A stretch of 64,000 bases of DNA from Bacteroides faecalis (lineage in GTDB: Bacteria > Bacteroidota > Bacteroidia > Bacteroidales > Bacteroidaceae): contig NZ_BHWB01000012.1 of NCBI RefSeq assembly GCF_003865075.1, positions 1-64,000 on the forward strand, given 5' to 3'. The notes below the pieces were generated by a model. It was not told where the DNA came from. It did not search any database and saw only the letters and a program-made list of their open reading frames with translations. Made by a program: the position numbers and the translations under genes. Below, in pieces: positions 17,993-27,266 of the stretch. Every line of letters starts with the position of its first letter. Position 1 is the stretch's first letter.

Positions 17993-20092
17993 ATGAAGAA
18001 AAGAATATTAATTTTATCTCTTGTAGTTGCTAGTCTGAGTATTTTATTTACTGGATGTAAAGACTATTTGGACTCAGACTACTTGTTTGATGAACGTATG
18101 ACCGTGGAAGATATCTTTAGTAATAAAGACTATACGAATAGATGGTTGGCAGAGTGTTATGCCTATCTTGGCAATAACCACATGCAGGATATATGTAGTA
18201 AAAATAATGTGCCTTTCAATTTCGCTGATGATATGTACTATGGTGATGGCGGTTATGAAAACTGGAAATATGGAAGGTACGATGAAACTGGTTTAAAAAA
18301 CAATAGTGATTTGATTTGGCACATGGCTTATAAGTCAATTCGTCAAGCTGCTGTGTTCCTTAATTATATCGATATGAATACGGAATTTACAGACGAAGAG
18401 CGTGCTGACTTAAAAGCACAGGCTCGTTTTTTGAGAGCATATTATTACTGGATTCTGTTTCGTACGTTTGGTCCGGTTCCCATTGTACCGGATGAAGGTG
18501 TGGATTACACTGTGGACTACGATCAAATGGCTTATTCGAGAAAGACGTACGAAGAGTGCGCTACTTACATTGCCAATGAACTGAAGAGTGCGGCTGCGTC
18601 ATTACCGATGACTCGCGGTATACAAGATTTTGCTCGTCCTACTCGTGGAGCCGCATTGGCACTTCGTGCGCGTGCATTACTTTATGCAGCTAGCCCATTG
18701 GCAAATGGAGGTGCTCCCGCAGAAGTACAAACGGCTATGGTGGACAGACAGGGTAATCCGTTGCTTTCGGACACCAAAGATGAAAGTAAATGGGCGAGAG
18801 CTGCTGCAGCAGCGAAAGACGTCATGGATTTGAACCAATACAAATTGTATGTGGCTTATAAAAAGGCGGCTGGTAATGATCCTATCGCTTATCCGGCGAC
18901 GTTGGAATCACAATCTGATCCGGACAATCATTTTGATGAAAAAAAATGGCCGGAAGGATATATGGATATAGATCCATTTGAGTCATATCGTTCTGTATTC
19001 AATGGTGCAATTCTTGCCAGTCAGAATCCGGAACTAATCTTTACGCGTGGACAAAATCAAGGCGGAGAGGGTATAAATATTATGGTAATTCATCAGATGC
19101 CTCGTTATGATGGTGGTGGATATAATACGCATGGAATGACCCAGAAACAATGTGATGCTTACTACATGAAAGATGGGGAAGACTGTGATGGCATGAATAG
19201 CATGTATGCTGGAAGAGAGGGGTATATTGATCCTATGAGGTATAATATGAGAGGACGTAATACTGATCTTGTAGAAAAAGGAGAACTTACTGATTATCCT
19301 GAACTGGGACCATTGGGAGTAGGAGTTTGTAAGCAGTATGTAGGTCGTGAACCACGTTTCTATGCTTCTGTAGCTTATAATGGCGCAACATGGAATCTAT
19401 TGAAAGCTAACTCAGACGATAATAAAGGAGAAAGAACGAATGTACAGTTTTTTTATTACCGAGACAGTCCTGACGGTTACAAACAAACCACTTATTGGTT
19501 ACGCAGTGGAATTGGTATTAAAAAATATGTGCATCCTGATGACATCTCCCATACGGAAGAAAATGCTTATGAAACCAAATATCTGAGATCTAAGGTTACT
19601 CCGGATATCCGTTATGCGGAAATCTTGTTAATTTATGCAGAAGCAATAAATGAACTGACCGGATCTCATGAAGTGACTTCATGGGATGGTCATACTTATA
19701 CCATCAAACGTGACATCGAAGAGTTGAAGAAAGGCATCCAGCCGATTCGTATTCGTGCTGGTATTCCTGATTACAAAACTGATATTTATGAAGATCAGGT
19801 GAAATTTCGTATCAAGCTGAAACGTGAACGCCAGATTGAGTTGTTTGCTGAAGGGCAACGTTATTTTGATTTACGTCGTTGGTGTGATGCTCCGGCTGAG
19901 GAATCTACTCCAATTTATGGTTGCAATGTATACTGTACCAAAGCAGCGGCTACAAGTTTCCATACTCCGGTAGAAGTACCTTCTTTGAGAAATATCTTTT
20001 CTCTTAAGATGTGGTTCTGGCCAATTAACCCTACTGAACTGAGACGTAACAAGAATTTGAGTCAAAATCCGGGATGGAGAGATCCGGAATAA
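17993..20092 (+). CDS. SusD/RagB-like glycan-binding lipoprotein, second set
   Basis: 699 residues with lipoprotein signal (SILFTGC, Cys22). It is closely related to the SusD at 13087 along its whole length: QARFLRAYYYWILFRTFGPVPIVPDEGVDYT, RPTRGAALALRARALLYAASPLANG, HQMPRYDGGGYNTHGMTQKQCDAYYM, YAEILLIYAEAINELTG and KRERQIELFAEGQRYFDLRRW. The two differ most in loops, as expected for paralogues with different glycan preference. Its natural SusC partner upstream is truncated, so it is presumably silent unless rearrangement supplies the missing SusC part or it pairs with another SusC. Confidence 0.93.
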   Translation: MKKRILILSLVVASLSILFTGCKDYLDSDYLFDERMTVEDIFSNKDYTNRWLAECYAYLGNNHMQDICSKNNVPFNFADDMYYGDGGYENWKYGRYDETGLKNNSDLIWHMAYKSIRQAAVFLNYIDMNTEFTDEERADLKAQARFLRAYYYWILFRTFGPVPIVPDEGVDYTVDYDQMAYSRKTYEECATYIANELKSAAASLPMTRGIQDFARPTRGAALALRARALLYAASPLANGGAPAEVQTAMVDRQGNPLLSDTKDESKWARAAAAAKDVMDLNQYKLYVAYKKAAGNDPIAYPATLESQSDPDNHFDEKKWPEGYMDIDPFESYRSVFNGAILASQNPELIFTRGQNQGGEGINIMVIHQMPRYDGGGYNTHGMTQKQCDAYYMKDGEDCDGMNSMYAGREGYIDPMRYNMRGRNTDLVEKGELTDYPELGPLGVGVCKQYVGREPRFYASVAYNGATWNLLKANSDDNKGERTNVQFFYYRDSPDGYKQTTYWLRSGIGIKKYVHPDDISHTEENAYETKYLRSKVTPDIRYAEILLIYAEAINELTGSHEVTSWDGHTYTIKRDIEELKKGIQPIRIRAGIPDYKTDIYEDQVKFRIKLKRERQIELFAEGQRYFDLRRWCDAPAEESTPIYGCNVYCTKAAATSFHTPVEVPSLRNIFSLKMWFWPINPTELRRNKNLSQNPGWRDPE

Positions 20093-20107
20093 TCTTATAA
20101 ATTAAGT

Positions 20108-21139
20108 ATGAATATGAAAAAAATATATTATCTTTTTCTAGTAATGATGGCAGGAGTATGCTGCACATCGTGTACCAACGAATGGAAGGATGAACAATTC
20201 CAGCAATTGGTGTCATTGAAAGCGGAGCCAAATAGTGATGGTGTGACTCCGGTTTATGTTCGTTATAAGCCGGGTGGAGTGGTGTCGTATAATCTTCCTT
20301 TGATCCTCAGTGGATCGACTATGAACACTCATAACTGTGTTGTACACATTGCTGTAGATCAGGATACATTGAAAACTCTGAATAAGGAACGTTATGGTGA
20401 GATGGATAAGATCTATTATGAAATGTTGACGCCTGAATATCGTAGCTTTCCTGAAACAGTGGAAATTCCTGCCGGAGAGTGTAGTGCTTTATTGCCTATC
20501 AGTTTTACATTGGGAGGACAAAATGGAGAGAATCCACTTGATTTATCGGACAAATACATATTGCCTTTGACGATTGTGGACGATTTGTCATACAACTATC
20601 AGGCCAATCCGCGTAAACACTATCGGAAAGCATTATTGAACGTGATTCCATTTAATGATTATTCTGGTACTTATGCTAGTACACAATGTAAAATTACAGA
20701 TCAGGATAAAGGTACATTTACAGTGACTGAACGTAAAAGTTATGTATATGATGATAATACTATCTTTATATATGCAGGAATGAGGGATGTAGATTATTTG
20801 GACCGTAAGTTTTATAAAGTGTTTATTGAATTTACTGATGAGAAAATTGATCTTCAGAAAAAGAAACTGAGACTTTGGAGTGATAATGATGATAAAATTT
20901 TGGGCAATGCTTTTGAACTGGGATCTAACCAATCTTATTATACGATAGAAGAACAGTATGATGTGACTAAACCGTATCTGAAGCACATCTACTATACACT
21001 TTATATTGATTATAAGTTCGTGGATTATCATACTAGCCCTGGACAACGTTTGCCGTATACAGTGCAGGGTACTTTATCTATGCAGCGTGACCTCAATACA
21101 TTGATTCCTGATGAAGATCAGCAGATTGAATGGGATTAA
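20108..21139 (+). CDS. DUF4973/DUF1735-type surface lipoprotein, copy 2
   Basis: 343 residues. Two ATGs (20108 and 20114) are possible, both giving a lipoprotein signal (LFLVMMAGVCCTSC) followed by TNEWKDEQF. It shares domain layout and many stretches with the protein at 15227 (YNLPLILSGSTMNTHNCVVHIAVDQDTLKTLN, NPRKHYRKALLNVIPFNDYSGTY, RDLNTLIPDEDQQIEWD). It lies 15 bp after susD and is the last gene of the second set. The role is probably surface glycan capture with its SusD. Confidence 0.8.
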   Translation: MNMKKIYYLFLVMMAGVCCTSCTNEWKDEQFQQLVSLKAEPNSDGVTPVYVRYKPGGVVSYNLPLILSGSTMNTHNCVVHIAVDQDTLKTLNKERYGEMDKIYYEMLTPEYRSFPETVEIPAGECSALLPISFTLGGQNGENPLDLSDKYILPLTIVDDLSYNYQANPRKHYRKALLNVIPFNDYSGTYASTQCKITDQDKGTFTVTERKSYVYDDNTIFIYAGMRDVDYLDRKFYKVFIEFTDEKIDLQKKKLRLWSDNDDKILGNAFELGSNQSYYTIEEQYDVTKPYLKHIYYTLYIDYKFVDYHTSPGQRLPYTVQGTLSMQRDLNTLIPDEDQQIEWD

Positions 21140-21161
21140 TAGTGGTTTAATTTAAATCAGT

Positions 21162-21200
21162 AAGAGGTTGTATCAAGACTCTTTTTTGATGCAACCTCTT
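21162..21200 (+). terminator. Intrinsic terminator after the second import set
   Basis: The stem aagaggttgtatcaa pairs with ttgatgcaacctctt, with one G-U pair. The loop contains a T-run. It separates the surface genes from the enzyme genes to the right. Confidence 0.8.
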
Positions 21201-21289
21201 CTATGTCCAATTATACTGATTGATATACAATAACTATATCATATTCATTTTTTTTTTGAGATGATAACTGGTATATTCATTATTATATT

Positions 21290-21297
21290 TACTTTTG
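21290..21297 (+). promoter_or_regulatory. Promoter -7 element for the oxidoreductase gene
   Basis: TACTTTTG matches the Bacteroides -7 consensus TAnnTTTG exactly and lies ~150 bp before the ATG at 21443. No clear -33 TTTG is present at the standard spacing. The PUL operator motif is not found here. Confidence 0.4.
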
Positions 21298-21442
21298 TAA
21301 GCTATGAATTTTTGGATGGTTTTGCAGAGTATTCTTTATTTGTGGAATAAAGATAATATTTATAAAAATAGAATGCGGCAGTAAACCTTCATACATATAG
21401 TTAATCAAAAAGAAATACTTAATCAATATCAATGAACAAATT

Positions 21443-22861
21443 ATGGTAACACGAAGAGACTTTCTCAAGACAATGACAATGGCTTCTGCCGGCCTGGCGC
21501 TTGGAAGCGGTGAAGTATTGAACGCCCAGAATCTAGCGTCCAAGAGAGGTAAAAATGGCAAAGTAAAGATCGCCTATATCGGTATCGGAAACCGCGGTGA
21601 ACAAATCATTGGAGATTTTGCACGTACCGGTATGGTGGAAGTAGTAGCATTGTGTGATGTGGACATGGGAGCCAAACATACTCAAAAGGTAATTGGCATG
21701 TACCCTAAAGCCAAACAGTTCAGAGACTTCCGTCAGATGTTTGACAAGGCAGGAAATGAATTCGACGCTGTAGCAATCGCTGTTCCCGACCACTCGCACT
21801 TCCCCATCAGTATGCTGGCTCTGGCCTCAGGCAAACATGTATATGTGGAGAAACCACTAGCACGTACATTTTATGAAGCCGAACTGTTGATGCAGGCTGC
21901 ATTGAAACGTCCTAACTTGGCAACTCAAGTCGGTAATCAGGGGCATTCGGAAGCGAATTACTTCCAATTTAAAGCGTGGATGGACGCAGGAATTATTAAA
22001 GACGTTACTGCCGTGTCCGCACACATGAATAATGTTCGCCGTTGGCACAAGTGGGATACTAACATTTATAAGCTCCCTTCCGGACAACAATTGCCCAAAG
22101 ATATGGACTGGGATACCTGGCTGGGAGCAGTTCCTTATCATGAATATAATGAAAAGTATCATCAAGGTGAATGGCGTTGCTGGTATGACTTCGGTATGGG
22201 TGCCTTAGGTGACTGGGGAGCACATATTCTGGATACGGTTCATGAGTTCCTGGAACTGGGATTGCCTTATGAAATTAGCCTGACTCACCAGGAAGGTCAT
22301 AATGATTACTTCTTCCCTTATTCTTCCACCATCCTTTTCCGTTTCCCTGCCCGTAAGGGAATGCCACCGGTCGATATCACTTGGTATGACGGTTTGGATA
22401 ACCTTCCTCCTATTCCGGCAGGTTATGGTGTTTCCGGTCTGGATCCGAATATCCCTACAACGAATCAGGGAACTGCTCCGGCTGCTAAACTGAATCCCGG
22501 AAAGATTATCTATACGAAGGATTTAATCTTTAAGGGTGGTAGTCATGGCAGTACATTGTCGATCATTCCCGAGGAAAAGGCAAAGGAAATGGCTGATAAA
22601 TTACCGGAAGTACCGAAAAGTCCTTCAAACCACTTTGAGAACTTCTTACTTGCCTGTCAAGGTGTTGAAAAGACGCGTTCACCGTTTGAAATTAACGGTG
22701 TGCTGAGCCAGGTATTCTCATTGGGAGTAATGGCACAACGTTTGAATACACAGTTGTTCTTTGACCCTCGTACAAAACAAATTACCAACAATGAATTTGC
22801 CAATTCGATGCTGGCCGGATTGCCTCCACGCAAAGGATGGGATGAATTTTATAAGTTGTAA
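21443..22861 (+). CDS. Tat-exported Gfo/Idh/MocA-family oxidoreductase
   Basis: 472 residues. It starts MVTRRDFLKTMTMASAGLALG, a twin-arginine signal, so the folded protein, probably already carrying NAD(P), is exported to the periplasm. The nucleotide-binding fold follows (VKIAYIGIGNRGEQIIGDFARTGMVEVVALCDVD), with the family EKP motif (HVYVEKPLARTFYEAELL). Relatives oxidise or reduce a sugar hydroxyl, often at C3. In Bacteroides such proteins work with DUF1080 proteins that cleave 3-keto-glycosides, and a double DUF1080 protein lies at 31196. Substrate is unknown, and the glycan link comes from context. Confidence 0.85.
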   Translation: MVTRRDFLKTMTMASAGLALGSGEVLNAQNLASKRGKNGKVKIAYIGIGNRGEQIIGDFARTGMVEVVALCDVDMGAKHTQKVIGMYPKAKQFRDFRQMFDKAGNEFDAVAIAVPDHSHFPISMLALASGKHVYVEKPLARTFYEAELLMQAALKRPNLATQVGNQGHSEANYFQFKAWMDAGIIKDVTAVSAHMNNVRRWHKWDTNIYKLPSGQQLPKDMDWDTWLGAVPYHEYNEKYHQGEWRCWYDFGMGALGDWGAHILDTVHEFLELGLPYEISLTHQEGHNDYFFPYSSTILFRFPARKGMPPVDITWYDGLDNLPPIPAGYGVSGLDPNIPTTNQGTAPAAKLNPGKIIYTKDLIFKGGSHGSTLSIIPEEKAKEMADKLPEVPKSPSNHFENFLLACQGVEKTRSPFEINGVLSQVFSLGVMAQRLNTQLFFDPRTKQITNNEFANSMLAGLPPRKGWDEFYKL

Positions 22862-23357
22862 ATGTTGAATTGAAAGGCTTAATAATAACTATTCTAAATC
22901 TTTTTTCAATACCATACCGAGGTGTTTTAAAAAGATTTAGAATAGTAGAATTGGTATAATATGTGTTATAAAAGACAGAACATCGTTTTTGGAAGAAATA
23001 CACTGTGAGTAAATTTAATATAGGGATATTAAGATTACCAACAGATTGGTCGGAATTGATTCGAAGTGTCGTTTATTTATCCAGATAAAAGTAAAAATCA
23101 CTAGCCATGTTTATATCTGTGAGAGAGTAATTATAGATAGTTCATAAATTGCCGTTATTTCATGAATAATGGAATAAAATATCAATGGTATTTTAAATCA
23201 GGCAATCATGAATTCCGTGATTATTGAGTAACGAGATCATAATATAATATTGGGAGAAAAATGAATAAATTTCAATTTATTTTTCTTTCAATGCTAAGCT
23301 TATATTCTTTCTGATAATGTTTATATTCCTATTGATTAATAAATAAAATCTATCATT
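22862..23357. other. Intergenic region with an 18-bp perfect hairpin
   Basis: No gene is seen in these 496 bases. An inverted repeat (actattctaaatcttttt at 22888-22905 and aaaaagatttagaatagt at 22929-22946) forms a perfect 18-bp stem with a 23-base loop just after the oxidoreductase gene. It could terminate transcription or stabilise a 3' end. The rest is AT-rich leader of the GH105 gene. Confidence 0.6.
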
Positions 23358-24461
23358 ATGCTAAAGACAATATTTATACTATTATCTATTTTCCCTTTTC
23401 AATTGCTGTTGGCCCAATCCAGTCAATTAAGCGACTTTCCGAAAGGTTACACTCCTGAAGAAGTGGGCAAACGTTTGGCCTACCGTTTTGTAGATGGTAA
23501 ACATGCGCTGCATGCCGGTAAATGGATTAGCTATCCGGAAACCTTTAATTGGAACGGAGCTCTTCAATTGGCTAAAATAACCAAGGATAAAAAACTCTTC
23601 AAACTCCTGGAGAACAAATTCGAGCCTTTGTTTACCACAGAAAAAGAGTTGTTACCGATCATGAATCATGTAGATTTGAACATGTTCGGAAGCTTACCTC
23701 TGAACCTGTATCAGATGACAAAGAAAAAGAAGTACCTGGAACTTGGTCTGCCTTATGCTGACACTCAATGGGAAGTTCCTGAGAATGGGAAGCCGGCAGA
23801 AAAGGAATGGGCCGACAAAGGCTACTCCTGGCAGACCCGTCTTTGGATTGATGATATGTATATGATTACCATCGTACAGACCCAAGCCTATAAAGTAACC
23901 AAAGATCGCAAGTACATTGATCGTGCAGCCAAAGAAATGGTACTTTATCTGGATGAACTGCAACGTCCCAACGGCCTGTTTTATCACGCTCCGGATGTAC
24001 CATTCTACTGGGGACGCGGTAACGGCTGGATGGCTGCCGGTATGACTGAGTTACTACGTAACCTGCCTGAAAATCATCCGGATCGCCAACGTATCATGCA
24101 GGGATATCACACCATGATGAAAAGTCTGTTGGATTATCAGACCTCAAGCGGTATGTGGAACCAATTGATTGACCAGCCTGACTGCTGGGCGGAGACTTCC
24201 GGATCCGCCATGTTTACTTTCGCTTTCATCGTAGGTGTGAAGAACGGTTGGCTGGATGCAGAGGTATACGGTCCAGCTGCCCGTAAGGCATGGATGGCTC
24301 TGGTATCCTATATTAATGATAAGGGGGCTGTGAGAGAAGTGTGTGTCGGAACAAACAAAAAGAATAGTAAACAATATTACTATGACCGTCCGCGCAATAC
24401 GGGTGATTATCATGGACAGGCGCCTTACCTGTGGTGTACGGTTGCACTACTGGAAAAGTAA
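23358..24461 (+). CDS. GH105 unsaturated glucuronyl/galacturonyl hydrolase
   Basis: 367 residues with a signal peptide (MLKTIFILLSIFPFQLLLAQ). It has the (alpha/alpha)6 toroid motifs of GH105: WQTRLWIDDMYMITIVQTQAY, whose Asp pair supplies the catalytic acid, and NGLFYHAPDVPFYWGRGNGWMAAGMTELL. The family hydrates the delta-4,5 double bond of uronic acids left by polysaccharide lyases and releases the unsaturated sugar. A close paralogue lies at 60899. No lyase is in the window, so its substrate must be made by an enzyme encoded elsewhere. It is followed 41 bp later by a GH2 gene and is probably co-transcribed with it. Confidence 0.93.
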   Translation: MLKTIFILLSIFPFQLLLAQSSQLSDFPKGYTPEEVGKRLAYRFVDGKHALHAGKWISYPETFNWNGALQLAKITKDKKLFKLLENKFEPLFTTEKELLPIMNHVDLNMFGSLPLNLYQMTKKKKYLELGLPYADTQWEVPENGKPAEKEWADKGYSWQTRLWIDDMYMITIVQTQAYKVTKDRKYIDRAAKEMVLYLDELQRPNGLFYHAPDVPFYWGRGNGWMAAGMTELLRNLPENHPDRQRIMQGYHTMMKSLLDYQTSSGMWNQLIDQPDCWAETSGSAMFTFAFIVGVKNGWLDAEVYGPAARKAWMALVSYINDKGAVREVCVGTNKKNSKQYYYDRPRNTGDYHGQAPYLWCTVALLEK

Positions 24462-24502
24462 GTCGAATAACTTAATTAATTATTAAAAACAAGAAATTAA
24501 AC

Positions 24503-27217
24503 ATGTACAAGAAATTAAAACATCTCTTTCTCCTATTTCTAATTTTCTTATGTTCCCCATTCGCTTCAGGTCAGAGCCATACCAATGACTCCCATTCTCC
24601 TGAACGTATCCTGCTTGATTCAGAGATCACTCATGGAGGAAACTACCAATGGAAAATGATCAAAGCAGGCGACGTGAACGCACTTGGCGAGACAATCTCT
24701 CAACCGGGCCTCCAGACCTCGGAATGGATGCCGGCCATCGTTCCGGGAACCGTCCTGAACTCCCTGGTATACAATAAGAAATACCCTGAACCCTATTATG
24801 GAATCAACAACAAGTTGGAATCCAAGCTGATTCCTGACATATCGGAAACAGGACGTGATTTCTACACCTACTGGTTCCGCACAGAATTCACCGTCCCTGA
24901 ATCCTTCAAGGGAAAAAACATTTGGCTCCAACTCGACGGAATCAACTATCGGGCGGAAGTATGGGTGAATGGAAACCTGCTCAGCACCATTCACGGCATG
25001 TTCATGCAGGATTACATCAACGTGTCGGAATTCGTTAAGATAGGTAAGAAAAACGCGCTTGCCATTAAAGTATATCCCGTCGATGTTCCCGGTAGTGCCA
25101 GGCCCAAAACATGGGGAGCTGTAGGTGAATTCCATAACGGTGGAAACGGCAATATCGGTCTGAACACCACCATGCTGATGACAGTGGGATGGGATTTCAC
25201 CTTCATGGATGGTATTCGTGACCGTAACACCGGTATCTGGAAAAACATATCCCTTTATACAACAGGCAAAGTAGCTCTTCGTCACCCCTTCGTTAAATCC
25301 GAACTGCGGAAACCCGGCTATGACCAGGCCCGCGAGTCAGTGTCGGTGGAAGTAGTTAATCCCTCGAACAGCTACAGCGGAATTAACTGCACAGTAAAAG
25401 GCGAAATCCCCGGTGAAAACATTACTTTTGAGAAATCACTTCGAATTCTGCGTGGAGAGGAAAAGGTACTGACCTTCACTCCCGAAGAATTTCCCCAACT
25501 GGTGATCAACTCACCCCGTTTGTGGTGGCCTGTTAATAAAGGACCCCAGAACCTGTATAACTTAAAACTGACCGTGTCCGTTGACGGAGTAGTCTGTGAC
25601 TCTGTAAAAACAAGATTTGGCATACGTGAAATCACTTCCGACACAAACACTCCTGATAAATCCCGCGTATTTTATGTCAATGGCAAACGCCTGTTTATCC
25701 GTGGAACTAACTGGATTCCGGAAGCCATGCTGCGAATTTCCGATGAACGTACCTATGCCGAACTGCGGTATACCCGTCAGTCCGGTGTGAATCTGGTGAG
25801 AATGTGGGGAGGCGGCATTGCCGAATCCGATTATTTCTTCCAGTTGTGTGACGAACTAGGTTTGTTAGTATGGCAGGAATTCTGGATGACAGGCGATACG
25901 AAACATCCCCAGGATAAAGGTTCGTATCTGGCCAATGTCACTTCGACGGTAAAACGTATCCGTAACCATCCTTCACTGGCCTATTACGTGGCTTCCAATG
26001 AAAGCTCCGAGGTGACGGGCACCCCTGAACTGTTGATGAAGCTGGATGGTACCAGAGGTTACCAGATGCAATCCGAGTGTGCTGGTGTACACGACGGAAG
26101 CCCTTATAAACAAGTGAACCCGATGCAACATTATGAGAATACGGCTTCTCCCCGTGGTAGTCGTGTAGATGGCTTTAATCCCGAGTATGGAGCTCCGACG
26201 CTTCCTACGGTGGAAATCCTTCGCGAGATGATGGATGAGAAAGACCTTTGGCCTATTAACAAGAAGGTATGGGATTATTTGGACGGAAACGGTTTTCATT
26301 TGATGACTACCCTTTATACAGACTTGGTGAATCAATATGGTGAATCTTCATCCATTGATGAGTTTGCCCGCAAGGGACAATTGCTGGGTGCCATAAATTC
26401 AAAGAGTATCTGGGAGGTATGGAACTACAACAAGCTGGATTATGGTGACCGTTTTTGTTCGGGGCTGCTGTTCTGGTATCACAACTGCTCGATGCGTCAG
26501 GTGGCTTCCCGTATGTGGGATTGGTCTTTGGAGCCGACAGCGTCGCTTTATCATACAGCCAACTCGCTGGAGCCGTTGCACGCACAGTTTGATTATCTGA
26601 AAAATACCGTATCGGTAGTGAACGACTTTTATCGGGCTTTCAATAACTATAAGGTAGTGGCACAGGTCTATGATATCGACAGCCGGAAAGTATTGGAAGA
26701 ATCTGCTATAGTGAATCTTCTTGAGGACGGAGTCGCGAATGATGTGCTGACGATTCGTTTTCCTGAGAATATATCTCAGGTTCATTTTATCAAGCTGATT
26801 CTGAAGGATGAAAAGGGGAAAGAAGTTTCTTCGAACTTCTACTGGCGTTCTAAGGATAAATATGAGGGAAAGACCACGCTGACGGGTCCTGCCACTTCAG
26901 GTTTCAAGCAATTGGGTGATCTCAAGCCTGCCAGAGTGAAGTTGTCATATAAGGTTAGGGAAGAGGGAAACCGTTACTTTGTGGATGTGACTCTGAAGAA
27001 CAGCTCCAATCGCATTGCTTTCTTCAATCAGCTGCAGTTCTTGAATTTGAAGATGAGTCCGATCCGCCCATCATTCTATACGGATAACTTCTTTACGTTG
27101 ATGCCTGGAGAGAATAAGGTGGTAACCATTGAGACGGGTAAGGAGAAATTGGGAGAAGGTGCTATGTTGGTTCTGAAGGGATGGAATACAGAGAGTCAGA
27201 AGTATAAACTGAAATAA
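24503..27217 (+). CDS. GH2 exo-beta-glycosidase (beta-mannosidase/exo-glucosaminidase-like)
   Basis: 904 residues with a signal peptide ending ...CSPFASGQ. The domain order is typical of large GH2 enzymes: jelly-roll (about residues 40-220, FWLQLDGINYRAEVWVNG-like), Ig-like domain, TIM barrel (from VFYVNGKRLFIRGTNWIPEAM), then C-terminal beta domains. The likely acid/base is the Glu in ASNESS (~499) and the nucleophile the Glu in NPEYGAPTLPT (~561). The RGTNWIP and WGGG motifs place it near the beta-mannosidase and exo-beta-D-glucosaminidase branch rather than beta-galactosidases. Which sugar it removes cannot be decided by eye. It lies between GH105 and the FAD oxidoreductase in one probable operon. 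Confidence 0.9.
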   Translation: MYKKLKHLFLLFLIFLCSPFASGQSHTNDSHSPERILLDSEITHGGNYQWKMIKAGDVNALGETISQPGLQTSEWMPAIVPGTVLNSLVYNKKYPEPYYGINNKLESKLIPDISETGRDFYTYWFRTEFTVPESFKGKNIWLQLDGINYRAEVWVNGNLLSTIHGMFMQDYINVSEFVKIGKKNALAIKVYPVDVPGSARPKTWGAVGEFHNGGNGNIGLNTTMLMTVGWDFTFMDGIRDRNTGIWKNISLYTTGKVALRHPFVKSELRKPGYDQARESVSVEVVNPSNSYSGINCTVKGEIPGENITFEKSLRILRGEEKVLTFTPEEFPQLVINSPRLWWPVNKGPQNLYNLKLTVSVDGVVCDSVKTRFGIREITSDTNTPDKSRVFYVNGKRLFIRGTNWIPEAMLRISDERTYAELRYTRQSGVNLVRMWGGGIAESDYFFQLCDELGLLVWQEFWMTGDTKHPQDKGSYLANVTSTVKRIRNHPSLAYYVASNESSEVTGTPELLMKLDGTRGYQMQSECAGVHDGSPYKQVNPMQHYENTASPRGSRVDGFNPEYGAPTLPTVEILREMMDEKDLWPINKKVWDYLDGNGFHLMTTLYTDLVNQYGESSSIDEFARKGQLLGAINSKSIWEVWNYNKLDYGDRFCSGLLFWYHNCSMRQVASRMWDWSLEPTASLYHTANSLEPLHAQFDYLKNTVSVVNDFYRAFNNYKVVAQVYDIDSRKVLEESAIVNLLEDGVANDVLTIRFPENISQVHFIKLILKDEKGKEVSSNFYWRSKDKYEGKTTLTGPATSGFKQLGDLKPARVKLSYKVREEGNRYFVDVTLKNSSNRIAFFNQLQFLNLKMSPIRPSFYTDNFFTLMPGENKVVTIETGKEKLGEGAMLVLKGWNTESQKYKLK

Positions 27218-27266
27218 CAGGGACAAGAATAGTAATTTAGAATAAAAACTAAAACAAGCGTATAAA

